A stretch of 64,000 nt of DNA from Rhodopirellula sp. (GTDB lineage: Bacteria > Planctomycetota > Planctomycetia > Pirellulales > Pirellulaceae): positions 133,801-197,800 of the forward strand of contig DOPG01000012.1 of the NCBI GenBank assembly GCA_003513555.1, given 5' to 3'. This document shows positions 1 through 9,223 of this stretch, piece after piece. Below the pieces are notes generated by a model. The model saw nothing but the letters and a program-made list of their open reading frames with translations. It was not told where the DNA came from and did no database searches. Numbering within the stretch: position 1 is the stretch's first letter; each line of letters starts with the position of its first letter. The position numbers were made by a program, and so were the translations under genes.

Positions 1-2895
1 AGCCAACGCGACCAGTTGCCCGAAGATTTCGATGCTCTCGTAAAGATTCACCTCAACGAAATTCTGGCTGACGAGTATGACGCTTCACTTGATGAACTGA
101 AGCGAGCAACTCTCAATGACCGCACCAATGCGTGGTATGCCATCTACGACGCGATGGAAGTCGAACCACCACCCAGACTGACCTGCGTTCTCATTACTTT
201 AACTGACTTGGCAAAGGATAATCTTGCCTATGCTTTAGGTCGGGGAATCATGGGCCAACCGCGGGGTCGCCTACTAACTTTGGCTGCAGAATCGGGTGTA
301 CAACCCGCTGCACCTCCGTCCATGGCACCGCCACCGTTCAATCGCCCCGCTGCTGAATCGGTAGACGGCTTACCGCCGCTACGGATTGGTGGTCCTCCCG
401 TCGACAACACTGCAATTGATGAAGAGGGAACCATCACGCTGGCAAGGCTGGTGGGTTATAGCATCGTGCTAGGAATTGTGTTGTCTTACATTTGCTTTGG
501 CAGCATTAAAATCACGGTGATGGTGTTCGTCGTAGGCGGTTGCTCCGCCATGCTCAGCATGGCGATGGTTTGGTGGACATCTGGCAAGGTCGATGCAATC
601 CTTCTCAGCATGCCATCGTTAGTCTATGTGCTTGGAATCTCAGGAGCGATCCACGTCGTCAACTATTACCGCGACGAGGTGCGGATTCGCGGCAAAACAG
701 GTGCCCCCGGGCGAGCCCTGCGGCACGCTATTTTGCCATGTTCGCTGGCATCGCTGACAACGGCAATTGGCCTCGCCTCGCTGTTCACCAGCAACTTGGC
801 ACCGATCAGCAATTTTGGCTTCTATTCGGCGATTGGCGTCCTGATGACGCTCGCCATCTTGTTTTCATACCTGCCTGCTGCCTTGCAGGTCTTTGCACCG
901 AAGATTACCGCCTCTGATGATGATGCGACCAATCAGCAACCTGCACCGGAAAGTCGACTATCGGATTGGTGGGCTGCCGTCGGCCGCTGGATCACCGGGC
1001 ATCACGCATTTGTCAGCACGACCTGCCTTTTGCTGCTCGCTATCTGCTCCCTTGGCCTTCTGAATATCAGAACCTCTGTTCAATTATTGAAACTATTTGA
1101 TCCGCAGTCGCGGATCATTCATGACTACGGCTGGTTGGAAGACAACTTCGGAAAATTGGTTCCCATGGAACTCATTGTCCGCGTCCCCCCCGAGATGCAG
1201 GCTGAGTATGTAACACACGCCGAAAATAACATCGGGCATGGTGCTGACCCACAAAAACATCAAACTGCGATCCAAGCACTAACAATGCTCGAACGGGTCG
1301 AAGCCATTTCACGAATCCGTACGGTCGTCAACCGAACTCTCGGTGAGACCGGTCGCGGAGTCGTGGGGCAAGTTATGAGTGCTGATACCGTTCTTCCACC
1401 ATTGCCAGCCCCTAGCAATAGCTACAGTCCTATCCGGGCCAAGTTCAATCGTGAAATTCTGGCTGGCCGGAAAGACTTGCAAGAAAACGACTACCTTCGA
1501 TTAGAGAAATCAAAAGGCTCTCGCGATAACGAACTGTGGAGAATCAGCCTTCGAGTCGCAGCTTTGTCGGATGTCGATTATGGGCGATTCATCTCCACCC
1601 TCAGAGAATCTGTCGAACCAGTTCTGCGGGCTTATGACACACGCGATGAAATCCTTCGACACCTGACCACTGACGAGAACGGTACTCAAAAGAAACTGGA
1701 TACCAAGTCACAAGTTCTGGTGATCAATCCCGACCGGCCAAAAACCCTTGAAACTGCTGATCTGATTTTGCCTGATGGTGAAATCAATCAGGAAGCGACG
1801 TATGCTGCAACCCTCGCTGAATTGCTAAGTGGGGAACGGTTTGAGTCCCCAAAATGGATCGACGTTCCATCGGAAAAAGCAGACGCCATGAGATCCAATC
1901 CCAAGTGGCGTGATTACTTGGAACGGTTCGATGCAATTGTCTGGTTGGGAAGTGATGTCTTCGCATTGGACGACTTCGCTTCGTCTTCGAATTTGATTGA
2001 TGCAAGAAGCATCCGTGACAAGGACATTACTCCAAAGCTAACTGTAGATCGTGTCCCTGATGTGGATGGCAGTGGCCCGATACAAGTGATCTACACCGGT
2101 GTGGTTCCTGTCGTTTACAAGGCCCAGCGAACCCTCTTAACAAGTTTAACGCACTCCATCGCGATGGCGTTTGTACTGATCGCATTGGTCATGGTGTGGT
2201 TACTCAACCCTGGACGTATGCCAGTGGGATGGATGAAACCGGCTAACATTGCCAATGGCTTGGCCGCCGGTCTGGTTTCGATGATCCCCAATGTCTTCCC
2301 CGTGCTCATTGTCTTCGGCGTCATGTGCCATCTGAAGATTGAGATTGACATTGGAACAATGATGACTGCATCCGTCGCAATGGGTGTAGCTGTTGACGAC
2401 ACCATTCACTTTCTTTCGTGGTTCCGTGCTCATCTGGACGAAGGCATGAGCCGTGCGGAAGCGGTGATCCAGTCGTATCGAAGGGTTGGCCCGGCAATGA
2501 CTCAAACCACTATCGTTGGAGGTCTTGGGCTTTTCGTTTTTGCATTGTCAACCTTCACACCAACCCAACGTTTCGGCACTTTGATGTTGGTCATGCTGGC
2601 AACGGCACTGATAGGTGACCTGATTCTGTTGCCCGCCCTGTTAGCTGGTCCCGCGGGCCGGTTTTTCAAGCCCCGTGACAGCCGACCGAAGAAGGCTGAC
2701 AATTCGACTCATGACGAAGCTTTGCCATCAGCCCCTTTGGACGACATGGGTGTCGTGGTCCCTGTCTCTGTCGAAGCACAACCAAGCAGTGCACCAGCCG
2801 CCATGAGCGAGGAAACACAGGAAGAAAAGTCGCCGCACTTACGTTTGCACTTTCCTCGCAAAGATCCGGCTCGCCGAATTAAGCGAAGCCAATAA
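1..2895 (+). CDS. RND/MMPL-family exporter, 3' part (5' end outside the window)
   Basis: The reading frame is open to the first base of the window, so this is the C-terminal part of a longer protein. About 964 residues are visible and the TTG at base 16 is unlikely to be the true start. The visible part opens in a periplasmic loop. A first membrane cluster follows at about residues 146-300 (counted from base 16), then a long periplasmic domain, then a second cluster at about 705-870 carrying GVAVDDTIHF, a motif typical of MMPL/RND pumps. This repeated layout of half a pump plus a large periplasmic loop is the RND superfamily pattern. The N-terminal first helix must lie upstream. The tail is long, charged and cytoplasmic. 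Substrate is unknown; MMPL relatives move lipids, hopanoids or small amphiphiles. It is convergent with the next gene across a shared hairpin at 2899-2938. Confidence 0.85.
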   Translation, partial: SQRDQLPEDFDALVKIHLNEILADEYDASLDELKRATLNDRTNAWYAIYDAMEVEPPPRLTCVLITLTDLAKDNLAYALGRGIMGQPRGRLLTLAAESGVQPAAPPSMAPPPFNRPAAESVDGLPPLRIGGPPVDNTAIDEEGTITLARLVGYSIVLGIVLSYICFGSIKITVMVFVVGGCSAMLSMAMVWWTSGKVDAILLSMPSLVYVLGISGAIHVVNYYRDEVRIRGKTGAPGRALRHAILPCSLASLTTAIGLASLFTSNLAPISNFGFYSAIGVLMTLAILFSYLPAALQVFAPKITASDDDATNQQPAPESRLSDWWAAVGRWITGHHAFVSTTCLLLLAICSLGLLNIRTSVQLLKLFDPQSRIIHDYGWLEDNFGKLVPMELIVRVPPEMQAEYVTHAENNIGHGADPQKHQTAIQALTMLERVEAISRIRTVVNRTLGETGRGVVGQVMSADTVLPPLPAPSNSYSPIRAKFNREILAGRKDLQENDYLRLEKSKGSRDNELWRISLRVAALSDVDYGRFISTLRESVEPVLRAYDTRDEILRHLTTDENGTQKKLDTKSQVLVINPDRPKTLETADLILPDGEINQEATYAATLAELLSGERFESPKWIDVPSEKADAMRSNPKWRDYLERFDAIVWLGSDVFALDDFASSSNLIDARSIRDKDITPKLTVDRVPDVDGSGPIQVIYTGVVPVVYKAQRTLLTSLTHSIAMAFVLIALVMVWLLNPGRMPVGWMKPANIANGLAAGLVSMIPNVFPVLIVFGVMCHLKIEIDIGTMMTASVAMGVAVDDTIHFLSWFRAHLDEGMSRAEAVIQSYRRVGPAMTQTTIVGGLGLFVFALSTFTPTQRFGTLMLVMLATALIGDLILLPALLAGPAGRFFKPRDSRPKKADNSTHDEALPSAPLDDMGVVVPVSVEAQPSSAPAAMSEETQEEKSPHLRLHFPRKDPARRIKRSQ

Positions 2896-2898
2896 AAA

Positions 2899-2938
2899 AG
2901 CGTCTCTGGATTCGGCAAAAGCCAATTCCAGAGACGCT
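2899..2938. terminator. Hairpin terminator between convergent genes
   Basis: A perfect 11-bp inverted repeat (AGCGTCTCTGG and its complement) encloses an inner GGC-AAAA-GCC hairpin, giving a nearly continuous stem. Read on the minus strand it is followed by a run of six T, so it fits a Rho-independent terminator for the sialic-acid operon. On the plus strand the tail is only ATCTTT, so termination of the exporter transcript would be weaker. Confidence 0.75.
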
Positions 2939-2960
2939 ATCTTTCAAATTGCTAAATCAA

Positions 2961-4271
2961 TCAAGCTTCGAATGGGTTGTACTCGCCCGGCACGGGCACT
3001 GGATACAAGCCATCTTCGCCCGGCAATACAGGTGGTGGAGTATCCAGCGTGTAATTGTCGATACCCGGTGCCAACTCCCGTCCACGTGTCAACAAGTCAT
3101 CCCATTTTATGACCTTACCGCTGTAGCAAGCTTCACGACCAAGAATCGCCGTGAAGGTGGACTTGGCACCATATTCACCTTCGTTGTAGATCTCGCCACG
3201 CATCAGCGCTTCGATGAGATCATGCTGCTCTTGCTGGTGGCCATTTGGGCTGTTCCCAGTGAACTTCCAACTGGTTTCGCCAGCAATCGAACCAGATGGA
3301 TCAGCAGTACCTTTGGTACCGTGTACTGCTTCGCCAACCTTGTTCCAGGCACCACGCAGATGGCGACCTTGACTGAACATCTTGGTTCCATCGGAGAACG
3401 TATACTCACAGAAAGTATGATCGAAGATCTGTGACTTCGATGCATCACCATCCATTCGTCTCTCGCGACCACCCATGCCATTGCACTCGACAGGGTATTC
3501 GCCCTTAACCCAGCAACCTACATCGAGATTGTGAATGTGCTGCTCGCAGATCTGGTCTCCTGACAACCAGTTGAAGTGATACCAGTTATTGGTCTGGAAC
3601 TGCATTTCGCTCATGTCCGGGGTCCGGTTGCGATACCAGATTCCACCACCATTCCAGTAAACCCGCTGGGCGATGACATCGCCAATGGCTCCGTCGTGGA
3701 TCCGGTCAATCGTTTCCATGTAACGAGGTTCATGGCGGCGTTGAAGGCCAATACCGACCATCAATTTTTTCTTCTTAGACTCTTCCACAGCGTCCAACAC
3801 ACGGCGGACGCCAACGGCATCAGCAGCAACAGGCTTTTCCATGAAAACATGGCGGCCTTTACTGACAGCGTACTCGAACTGCTGAGGCTTATAGCCCGGT
3901 GGAGTCGCGATGATGACCAAGTCACAATCTGTGTCGATTGCTTTCTTGTAGCCATCCAAACCGCCAAAAATGCGCTCGTCGGGCACGTCGACCTTGTCTT
4001 TATTGTCACCTTTGCTAAGTCGCTTCAGCGCGCTTTTTGCTTTTGCCTCAAATGGATCTGCTGCTGCTACCAGCTTGACATTTCCCTTGGTATTCATGAT
4101 TTGAGCCGCGGCACCACTGCCACGACCACCACAACCAATCAGCACGAAACGAATCGTGTCACTACCAGCAGCATGGGCAGTTTTGGCGATAGTACTGGTC
4201 AATGCTGCGCCGGCTGCTGCAGCCGTTGAAGTCTTTAGAAAGGTTCGACGGTCAGAATCGTTTTGCGTCAT
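2961..4271 (-). CDS. Tat-exported Gfo/Idh/MocA-family oxidoreductase
   Basis: This is a 436-residue NAD(P)-binding oxidoreductase. The N-terminus has a twin-arginine signal (RRTFLK at residues 8-13 followed by an Ala-rich segment), so the folded protein should be exported with its cofactor. A Rossmann nucleotide-binding motif, LIGCGGRG, lies at about residues 44-51. The family EKP signature is at 145-147 and an EQHIHNLDVG segment at about 243-252 supplies the likely catalytic histidine. It is the last gene of the minus-strand cluster with the sialic-acid genes, 174 bp after the epimerase, and ends at the 2899-2938 hairpin. The substrate is not evident. Related exported proteins include GH109-type NAD-dependent glycosidases, so a glycosidase acting on amino-sugar glycans is an alternative to a plain dehydrogenase. 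Family call is firm; role is inferred from context. Confidence 0.85.
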   Translation of the reverse strand: MTQNDSDRRTFLKTSTAAAAGAALTSTIAKTAHAAGSDTIRFVLIGCGGRGSGAAAQIMNTKGNVKLVAAADPFEAKAKSALKRLSKGDNKDKVDVPDERIFGGLDGYKKAIDTDCDLVIIATPPGYKPQQFEYAVSKGRHVFMEKPVAADAVGVRRVLDAVEESKKKKLMVGIGLQRRHEPRYMETIDRIHDGAIGDVIAQRVYWNGGGIWYRNRTPDMSEMQFQTNNWYHFNWLSGDQICEQHIHNLDVGCWVKGEYPVECNGMGGRERRMDGDASKSQIFDHTFCEYTFSDGTKMFSQGRHLRGAWNKVGEAVHGTKGTADPSGSIAGETSWKFTGNSPNGHQQEQHDLIEALMRGEIYNEGEYGAKSTFTAILGREACYSGKVIKWDDLLTRGRELAPGIDNYTLDTPPPVLPGEDGLYPVPVPGEYNPFEA

Positions 4272-4445
4272 TTATGTCCTCGAATAGGTAGGTTAAAGAA
4301 AGAAGGGTGGAAGGGGAAATCCGTTTTCGGTACCCGAATTGTAGACAGGAAGCGTCAAAAATTGGGCCCTAACCGCTGTGTTTTGGGAAAAATAGCCCTC
4401 GATGCTACCGCTAGATGGGCTGTTGAAAAACACCCCAACACGCAG

Positions 4446-5612
4446 TCACAGAGTCAGAATTGTAGTGCAAATATGCTGCATTCTTGGCAAATGGAAGGGC
4501 CCTTTCCACAAGTTTCCTTTCAGTGTGGAAGTCACTCGCCCGGTTCGATCCAGATAACCAAACCACTCGCCGTGCTCTGAATCGGGAAAATACTGATATG
4601 TCCATTGATGGATTTGATGATGCCAATCCGAATATTTTTGCCTGCCTGTCAGCTGAAATGCCAAAAGTGTGGCGATAATCGCTTCACATTGCGGCCACCA
4701 AAATTTCATGTCGTGCCAATACTCTTGAACTGGATGACCTTTCACATCAGTGAAATAGAGAATCCCCCCATACTCAGGGTCCCAACCTCGCTGCCACATC
4801 CAATCCAACATCTGGCACCCCATCTCAATCAACCCAGAGTCATTTCGATGTGCTCCCTCCCACATCAAAAACCACGCACCTTCAATCGCATGTCCCGGAT
4901 TGAGTGTCCGACCGTCAAAGTGGTCGATTAGCTCACCCGTCATACCAACGGTTTCCATGACACAATTCAGCTCAGGCTTGAGATGGAACCGCTGAATCGT
5001 CTCAATGCTCTTGTCGATCCACAGGTTGGCATCAGCGAAGCTGATGGATTCTCGCAATTCCTGAGCAGTAGCAATGGTAATCATCGGGAATCCGATAGAT
5101 CGAGCCTGCCTGTGTTCTGTGAATTTTGGCGGAGTATCTACTGGTTCAAGGTTGTGCTGGACGAATTTATGAAAAGCTTTGACTGCATGCTCAGCGTAAA
5201 GCTGTTCTCCCGTAGCCTTGGCAAGCTCACCAAAAGCGATTGCAGCGAAACTTTCACTGAAAGCATACCGACGTTTACGTATCGGCTTGCCATCGCGGGT
5301 GACATGAAACCACATCCGGCCATCGCTGGCATCAACGCAATGCTGTAACAGAAAGTCAGCCCCATGGCGTGCCAGTTCTAACCAGGAATCACGAGCCTCG
5401 AGGTTGTTATAGAGTTCACCAAGAAGCCAAGTGAACCGACCTTGCTGCCAAACACCTTTATCCGTGTCGACCACTTTCCCTGCTTGGTCGACCGCCATCA
5501 TGAAACCGCCATGGTGGCGATCCACACAATTCGCCTCCCAAAATGGCATGGTATCTTCCAACAAACCGTTGCGATAAATAGCTGCCAGTTCTTGCGAATT
5601 CAAATGACTCAT
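4446..5612 (-). CDS. N-acylglucosamine 2-epimerase (AGE/renin-binding-protein family)
   Basis: At 388 residues this has the normal length for the AGE family, an alpha6/alpha6-barrel enzyme. In this context it would convert N-acetylmannosamine, released by the lyase, to N-acetylglucosamine. Family motifs are clear: WQQGRF with R59, NPGHAIEG with H241 and E244, KFWWPQCE with E310, and [13 protein letters not shown] with H374. As I recall, the residues essential in Anabaena AGE are Arg57, His239, Glu308 and His372; all four match here at a constant offset of two. The start ATG overlaps the stop of the upstream symporter gene by 4 bp, so the two are translationally coupled. It takes the place of the phosphosugar epimerase NanE in the Bacteroides-type pathway. 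A cellobiose 2-epimerase is a less likely alternative because the neighbours point to sialic acid. Confidence 0.9.
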   Translation of the reverse strand: MSHLNSQELAAIYRNGLLEDTMPFWEANCVDRHHGGFMMAVDQAGKVVDTDKGVWQQGRFTWLLGELYNNLEARDSWLELARHGADFLLQHCVDASDGRMWFHVTRDGKPIRKRRYAFSESFAAIAFGELAKATGEQLYAEHAVKAFHKFVQHNLEPVDTPPKFTEHRQARSIGFPMITIATAQELRESISFADANLWIDKSIETIQRFHLKPELNCVMETVGMTGELIDHFDGRTLNPGHAIEGAWFLMWEGAHRNDSGLIEMGCQMLDWMWQRGWDPEYGGILYFTDVKGHPVQEYWHDMKFWWPQCEAIIATLLAFQLTGRQKYSDWHHQIHQWTYQYFPDSEHGEWFGYLDRTGRVTSTLKGNLWKGPFHLPRMQHICTTILTL

Positions 5613-8239
5613 GCTGAGGATCCACTCACTGAATCAGATGCTTCACCCCCAGACATCGTATAGATCGTCAGGCCAGCCAACTCATCATCGTTGCGGGCGG
5701 GCGACAGCAAACTCACTACGTAACCGACAATAAAACAGACCCCTATACCGATAGCAGTGTAGAGGTAGCCATTGATCGAACTTTCTTTCCAGACCCAATA
5801 CATTGTCAAACCGCCGACAATCGCTCCCGTTAGTGCCCCCATGCCGTTGGCTCGCTTCGTCATCGCCCCCAGAATAAAAAGCCCACCAAGCACACCCATG
5901 AAGAGGCCTATGATCTTAAGGAACTCATCGAACAATGACTTGATCTCAGGATTCACGAACAACAGACCAATCAACGTGCCCAAGACACCGATGACAAGCG
6001 TCAATATTCTTGCCAATCGCAGGTAACCAAGATCGGTACGGCAGACTTTGAGCGGCCGAAGAAAATCAGTTACAAGCGTTGTCGCCGTAGAATTCATACT
6101 GGTCGATACGGTTGATTGGGCAGCGGCGAAAATTCCAGCGACGATCAACCCGGCGAAACCAATCGGCATTTCATGCGCAATAAATAACGGGAATATCTGA
6201 TCCGTTGTGATGCTCAGGTCAAGTTTTTCTGGATTCGATTGGTAGAAAGCATGCAAAGCTGTTCCGAGGCCAAAGAACAGGAAGGTCGCAACAATTGCCA
6301 ACCCAGCATTGAGCCAAATGGACCTTGCTGCCAAGCGACGGGTTTCCGTCGTCATGTAACGTTGCACGACCGCCTGATCAGCTGTGTAGGAAGAGACATT
6401 CTGTGCGATACCACCCACCACAATCACCCACAACGCGATTTGAGCGCTCGTTGCATCCAGATTCATATTGATGATTTTGAACTTCTCTGACGCCTGAGAA
6501 TTAGCAATGAACCCCTGCCAACCACCATCAATTCCAGAAAACAGCACAAACAGTGCGATTAACGCTCCACCTAGCAAAATGACTGTCTGGACGGTATCTG
6601 TCCAAATCACTGCCTCAATTCCACCCATCGTGCAGTACAGGATGCTCATGCCTCCCATCACCAGCACCGACTGCGTTGGCGTCAGCGGAGTCGCCACTGC
6701 CAAGGCCATTCCAGTCAGCGACATTACGACCGCCATTCGGAATACATGAAATAAAGTGAAACTGGCACTGCCAAATAAGCGCGTCCCTCGATTGAACCGC
6801 TTTTCCAAGTATTCGTAAGCACTTGTGGCATCGATCCCACGATAAAACGGCAACGCAACGTACACCGCGATCACGGCTACCAGCGGAATCATAAAATTGC
6901 CGACCGCATAGACCCAGTCCTGAGCATACGATTTCGAAGGCACACCTGTATAAGTCAGGGAACTCAGCATCGTGGCAAAAATACTGCATCCAGCAGCCCA
7001 CCAAGCCACACTTTTTCCCCCTCGAAAAAAATCATCCGTATTTTTAGTGCGACGTGCAAAATAAAAACCGATAGCCACCATTCCCAGCAGATAACCAATC
7101 AACACCACATTATTCGCAAAACCAAATTGATCTGCTTTTGGATTTACGGATACCTTCCAAATGTTGGGGGTCCGGACACGCGGTCTTATCTCACCAGTGG
7201 GAATAACGATGGCGTTATCCCATTTAACAGCAATGGTGGTGACTTGATTTTGAGGTGTCTTTCCCGCAGACACCCAAGTATCAGTAATTGTGTGGTAAAC
7301 CCAAGCCTGCTTGGGAAAACCTGGATGGTCATCGCGAAGTTCATCAGCCTTGAAGAAATTTGCTTCGTCAGCACCTCCCAGGACCAACAGATGACTCTGC
7401 CCCCAACCAATTCCGGTACCTGCCATTACACATGTGGGCACATCGGCTCTCGGACGCCATGCCTTGGATTCAGGTTTATACTGCCACACATCAGTCAGGA
7501 ATTCAACGTCTTCTCCGTTCTGCCGCCGCCCACTAACAACATAGAGTGAATCTTCATAACCATCATGCTGGGCAAGCGTCAGATTCAACGCACGCGTTGG
7601 ACCGGGAAAATCAATTTCTTTTTTCCAGACGAACGTCTCCACATCAGCACGTTGCGAAAGATCCAGTGACCACACCTGACTCGTTGCTGTGTCGAGTGAC
7701 AATCCTGATTGTCCCCCAGCGAGATAAACGACTCCCTTATCCGGGTTGCCCAGCAAAGCTGCAGCGCCAAAAGCACAAGGGTTTGGAAGTGAGGGGTAAT
7801 CGATAATCTTGACTTCACCGGTCTTTGCGTCCACTTGCAACAAAAAGACCTCGCTGAATGTATTAGTGCTATCGTTGCCTCCAATGCACAGCACTCCTGC
7901 CTCGGTTGAGACCGCAGCGCCATAGGCCAAGGGTCTCGGCAGTTGGCCTGATTGCTTCCATGAGTATTTTCCATCTTTCTTGAATAGAACATGAATTTCA
8001 TCATGCCAAACTTTTTCACTCTCCCAAACTGGTCGTGGAAAGTTGGCGCCACCAGCAACGACAAGAGCTTCACCATGTACACCGACAAAAGGTCCTGCCA
8101 CGCCGATCGAATCGGGCAAGGGGGGTATTTCATCGCTCCACGTCAGCAACCCCTTTTCAGTATCCTGGGCATCCACCGGGAGACACGCGAACCACACCCA
8201 GGCCAGCCACCAGCCGAAACAGAAAACCGATACACGCAT
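5609..8239 (-). CDS. Kelch (NanM-like mutarotase) domain fused to a sodium:solute symporter
   Basis: This 876-residue protein has two parts. Residues 1-24 look like a signal peptide. Residues about 30-365 form a kelch-type propeller with recurring [27 protein letters not shown] and [10 protein letters not shown] strands, like the N-acetylneuraminate mutarotase NanM/YjhT. From about residue 372 the sequence is a sodium:solute symporter, with many hydrophobic helices and the early [14 protein letters not shown] segment typical of the SSS family. The kelch domain should therefore sit outside the cytoplasmic membrane, tethered to the transporter. The natural reading is that it interconverts sialic-acid anomers as they are imported with sodium. 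It lies between the lyase gene (3 bp away) and the epimerase gene (4-bp overlap). The family assignment of both halves is strong; the sialic-acid substrate is inferred from the neighbours. Confidence 0.88.
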   Translation of the reverse strand: MRVSVFCFGWWLAWVWFACLPVDAQDTEKGLLTWSDEIPPLPDSIGVAGPFVGVHGEALVVAGGANFPRPVWESEKVWHDEIHVLFKKDGKYSWKQSGQLPRPLAYGAAVSTEAGVLCIGGNDSTNTFSEVFLLQVDAKTGEVKIIDYPSLPNPCAFGAAALLGNPDKGVVYLAGGQSGLSLDTATSQVWSLDLSQRADVETFVWKKEIDFPGPTRALNLTLAQHDGYEDSLYVVSGRRQNGEDVEFLTDVWQYKPESKAWRPRADVPTCVMAGTGIGWGQSHLLVLGGADEANFFKADELRDDHPGFPKQAWVYHTITDTWVSAGKTPQNQVTTIAVKWDNAIVIPTGEIRPRVRTPNIWKVSVNPKADQFGFANNVVLIGYLLGMVAIGFYFARRTKNTDDFFRGGKSVAWWAAGCSIFATMLSSLTYTGVPSKSYAQDWVYAVGNFMIPLVAVIAVYVALPFYRGIDATSAYEYLEKRFNRGTRLFGSASFTLFHVFRMAVVMSLTGMALAVATPLTPTQSVLVMGGMSILYCTMGGIEAVIWTDTVQTVILLGGALIALFVLFSGIDGGWQGFIANSQASEKFKIINMNLDATSAQIALWVIVVGGIAQNVSSYTADQAVVQRYMTTETRRLAARSIWLNAGLAIVATFLFFGLGTALHAFYQSNPEKLDLSITTDQIFPLFIAHEMPIGFAGLIVAGIFAAAQSTVSTSMNSTATTLVTDFLRPLKVCRTDLGYLRLARILTLVIGVLGTLIGLLFVNPEIKSLFDEFLKIIGLFMGVLGGLFILGAMTKRANGMGALTGAIVGGLTMYWVWKESSINGYLYTAIGIGVCFIVGYVVSLLSPARNDDELAGLTIYTMSGGEASDSVSGSSA

Positions 8240-8242
8240 GTT

Positions 8243-9175
8243 CTAACTCCCAAACTGGGTTTCATGACCACACCAGTCAAAGAACCCAATACGATCGAGT
8301 TCACTCTGAAGGCTGACTCGTTCTTTTTCCGTCAACTCATTCAACGGAAGTCGACAACTGCCCACTGGGATTCCCAGCATTGCCATGATCGCTTTCAGCG
8401 CGGCGTGAAACGGAAACGACTTCATGACATTGACCATGGCCACTGAATGATATTGCAACTGACGCGCGGTCTTCCAGTCTCCGGCCTCAATTGCCTCAAT
8501 GATCCGACAATATAAAGGTGCGGCGATATTGTAGGTGCTTCCAATCGCAGCAGCGGCCCCACTGGCAAAGGCCGCCAACAACATTTCATCACACCCCCAG
8601 ACCACATCAAAATTTCGTGATTCCGTATTTCGGCAAGCTTGAAACTCATGAATCAGAGTGTTGGTGTACTTCAGTCCCGCAAGGTTGGGAATACGCTTTC
8701 CGCCTCTTTCCAGAAAGTCAACGACGTCAATCTGAGAACCTGTCAAAGCAGGAATGTGATAATAGTAAAATGGAAGTTGTGGAGCTGCGTTTGCAATCTG
8801 CCCCATGCATTTCAGCAACGTCTCGGTATCTGCCACCTTGAAGTAGGATGGACAAGTAGCTGAAACAACATTTGCTCCAACATCGACGGCATGATTTGCC
8901 AGATCGCAGGCATCGGTGATACTGTTGTGGCCAACCTGCACAATCACAGGAACCCTTCCGTCAGCAGCAGCCACACTTGCCTCGACGACATTTTTGCGTT
9001 CCTGACAAGTCAAGGACATTCCTTCACCAGTGCTGCCACAAACGTAAAGACCTGTCACACCTGATTCAATCAAGCGATCAATCATGGGTTCGATCGCCGT
9101 TAAATCAATTGCTCCTGCAGGATCCAGGGGCGTCACAGTTGCGGCAATCAGACCATTCAATCGCATTTCAGACAT
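8243..9175 (-). CDS. nanA: N-acetylneuraminate lyase (DapA/NanA family)
   Basis: This 310-residue class I aldolase of the dihydrodipicolinate synthase/N-acetylneuraminate lyase family is predicted to split N-acetylneuraminate into pyruvate and N-acetylmannosamine in the cytoplasm. The carboxylate-binding GSTGEG loop is at 47-52. The catalytic tyrosine lies in YYYHIPALTG (Y139) and the Schiff-base lysine in AGLKY (K169). The YYYHIP form is characteristic of sialic-acid lyases, including vertebrate ones, rather than of DapA. It is the first gene of the cluster lyase, kelch-symporter, epimerase, Gfo/Idh, with only 3 bp before the next gene. A methyltransferase gene ends 48 bp upstream, so read-through from it is possible. 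A dihydrodipicolinate synthase or a 2-keto-3-deoxy-sugar aldolase is less likely given the motif and the neighbours. Confidence 0.88.
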   Translation of the reverse strand: MSEMRLNGLIAATVTPLDPAGAIDLTAIEPMIDRLIESGVTGLYVCGSTGEGMSLTCQERKNVVEASVAAADGRVPVIVQVGHNSITDACDLANHAVDVGANVVSATCPSYFKVADTETLLKCMGQIANAAPQLPFYYYHIPALTGSQIDVVDFLERGGKRIPNLAGLKYTNTLIHEFQACRNTESRNFDVVWGCDEMLLAAFASGAAAAIGSTYNIAAPLYCRIIEAIEAGDWKTARQLQYHSVAMVNVMKSFPFHAALKAIMAMLGIPVGSCRLPLNELTEKERVSLQSELDRIGFFDWCGHETQFGS

Positions 9176-9223
9176 TTGTTCTCCGTAGTGTAAAAGTCGC
9201 GTAAAGCAATCCTGAATATCAAA

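Noticed and set aside
8243..9175. Dihydrodipicolinate synthase (DapA)
   Set aside because: YYYHIPALTG and the kelch-symporter and epimerase neighbours fit a sialic-acid lyase better.
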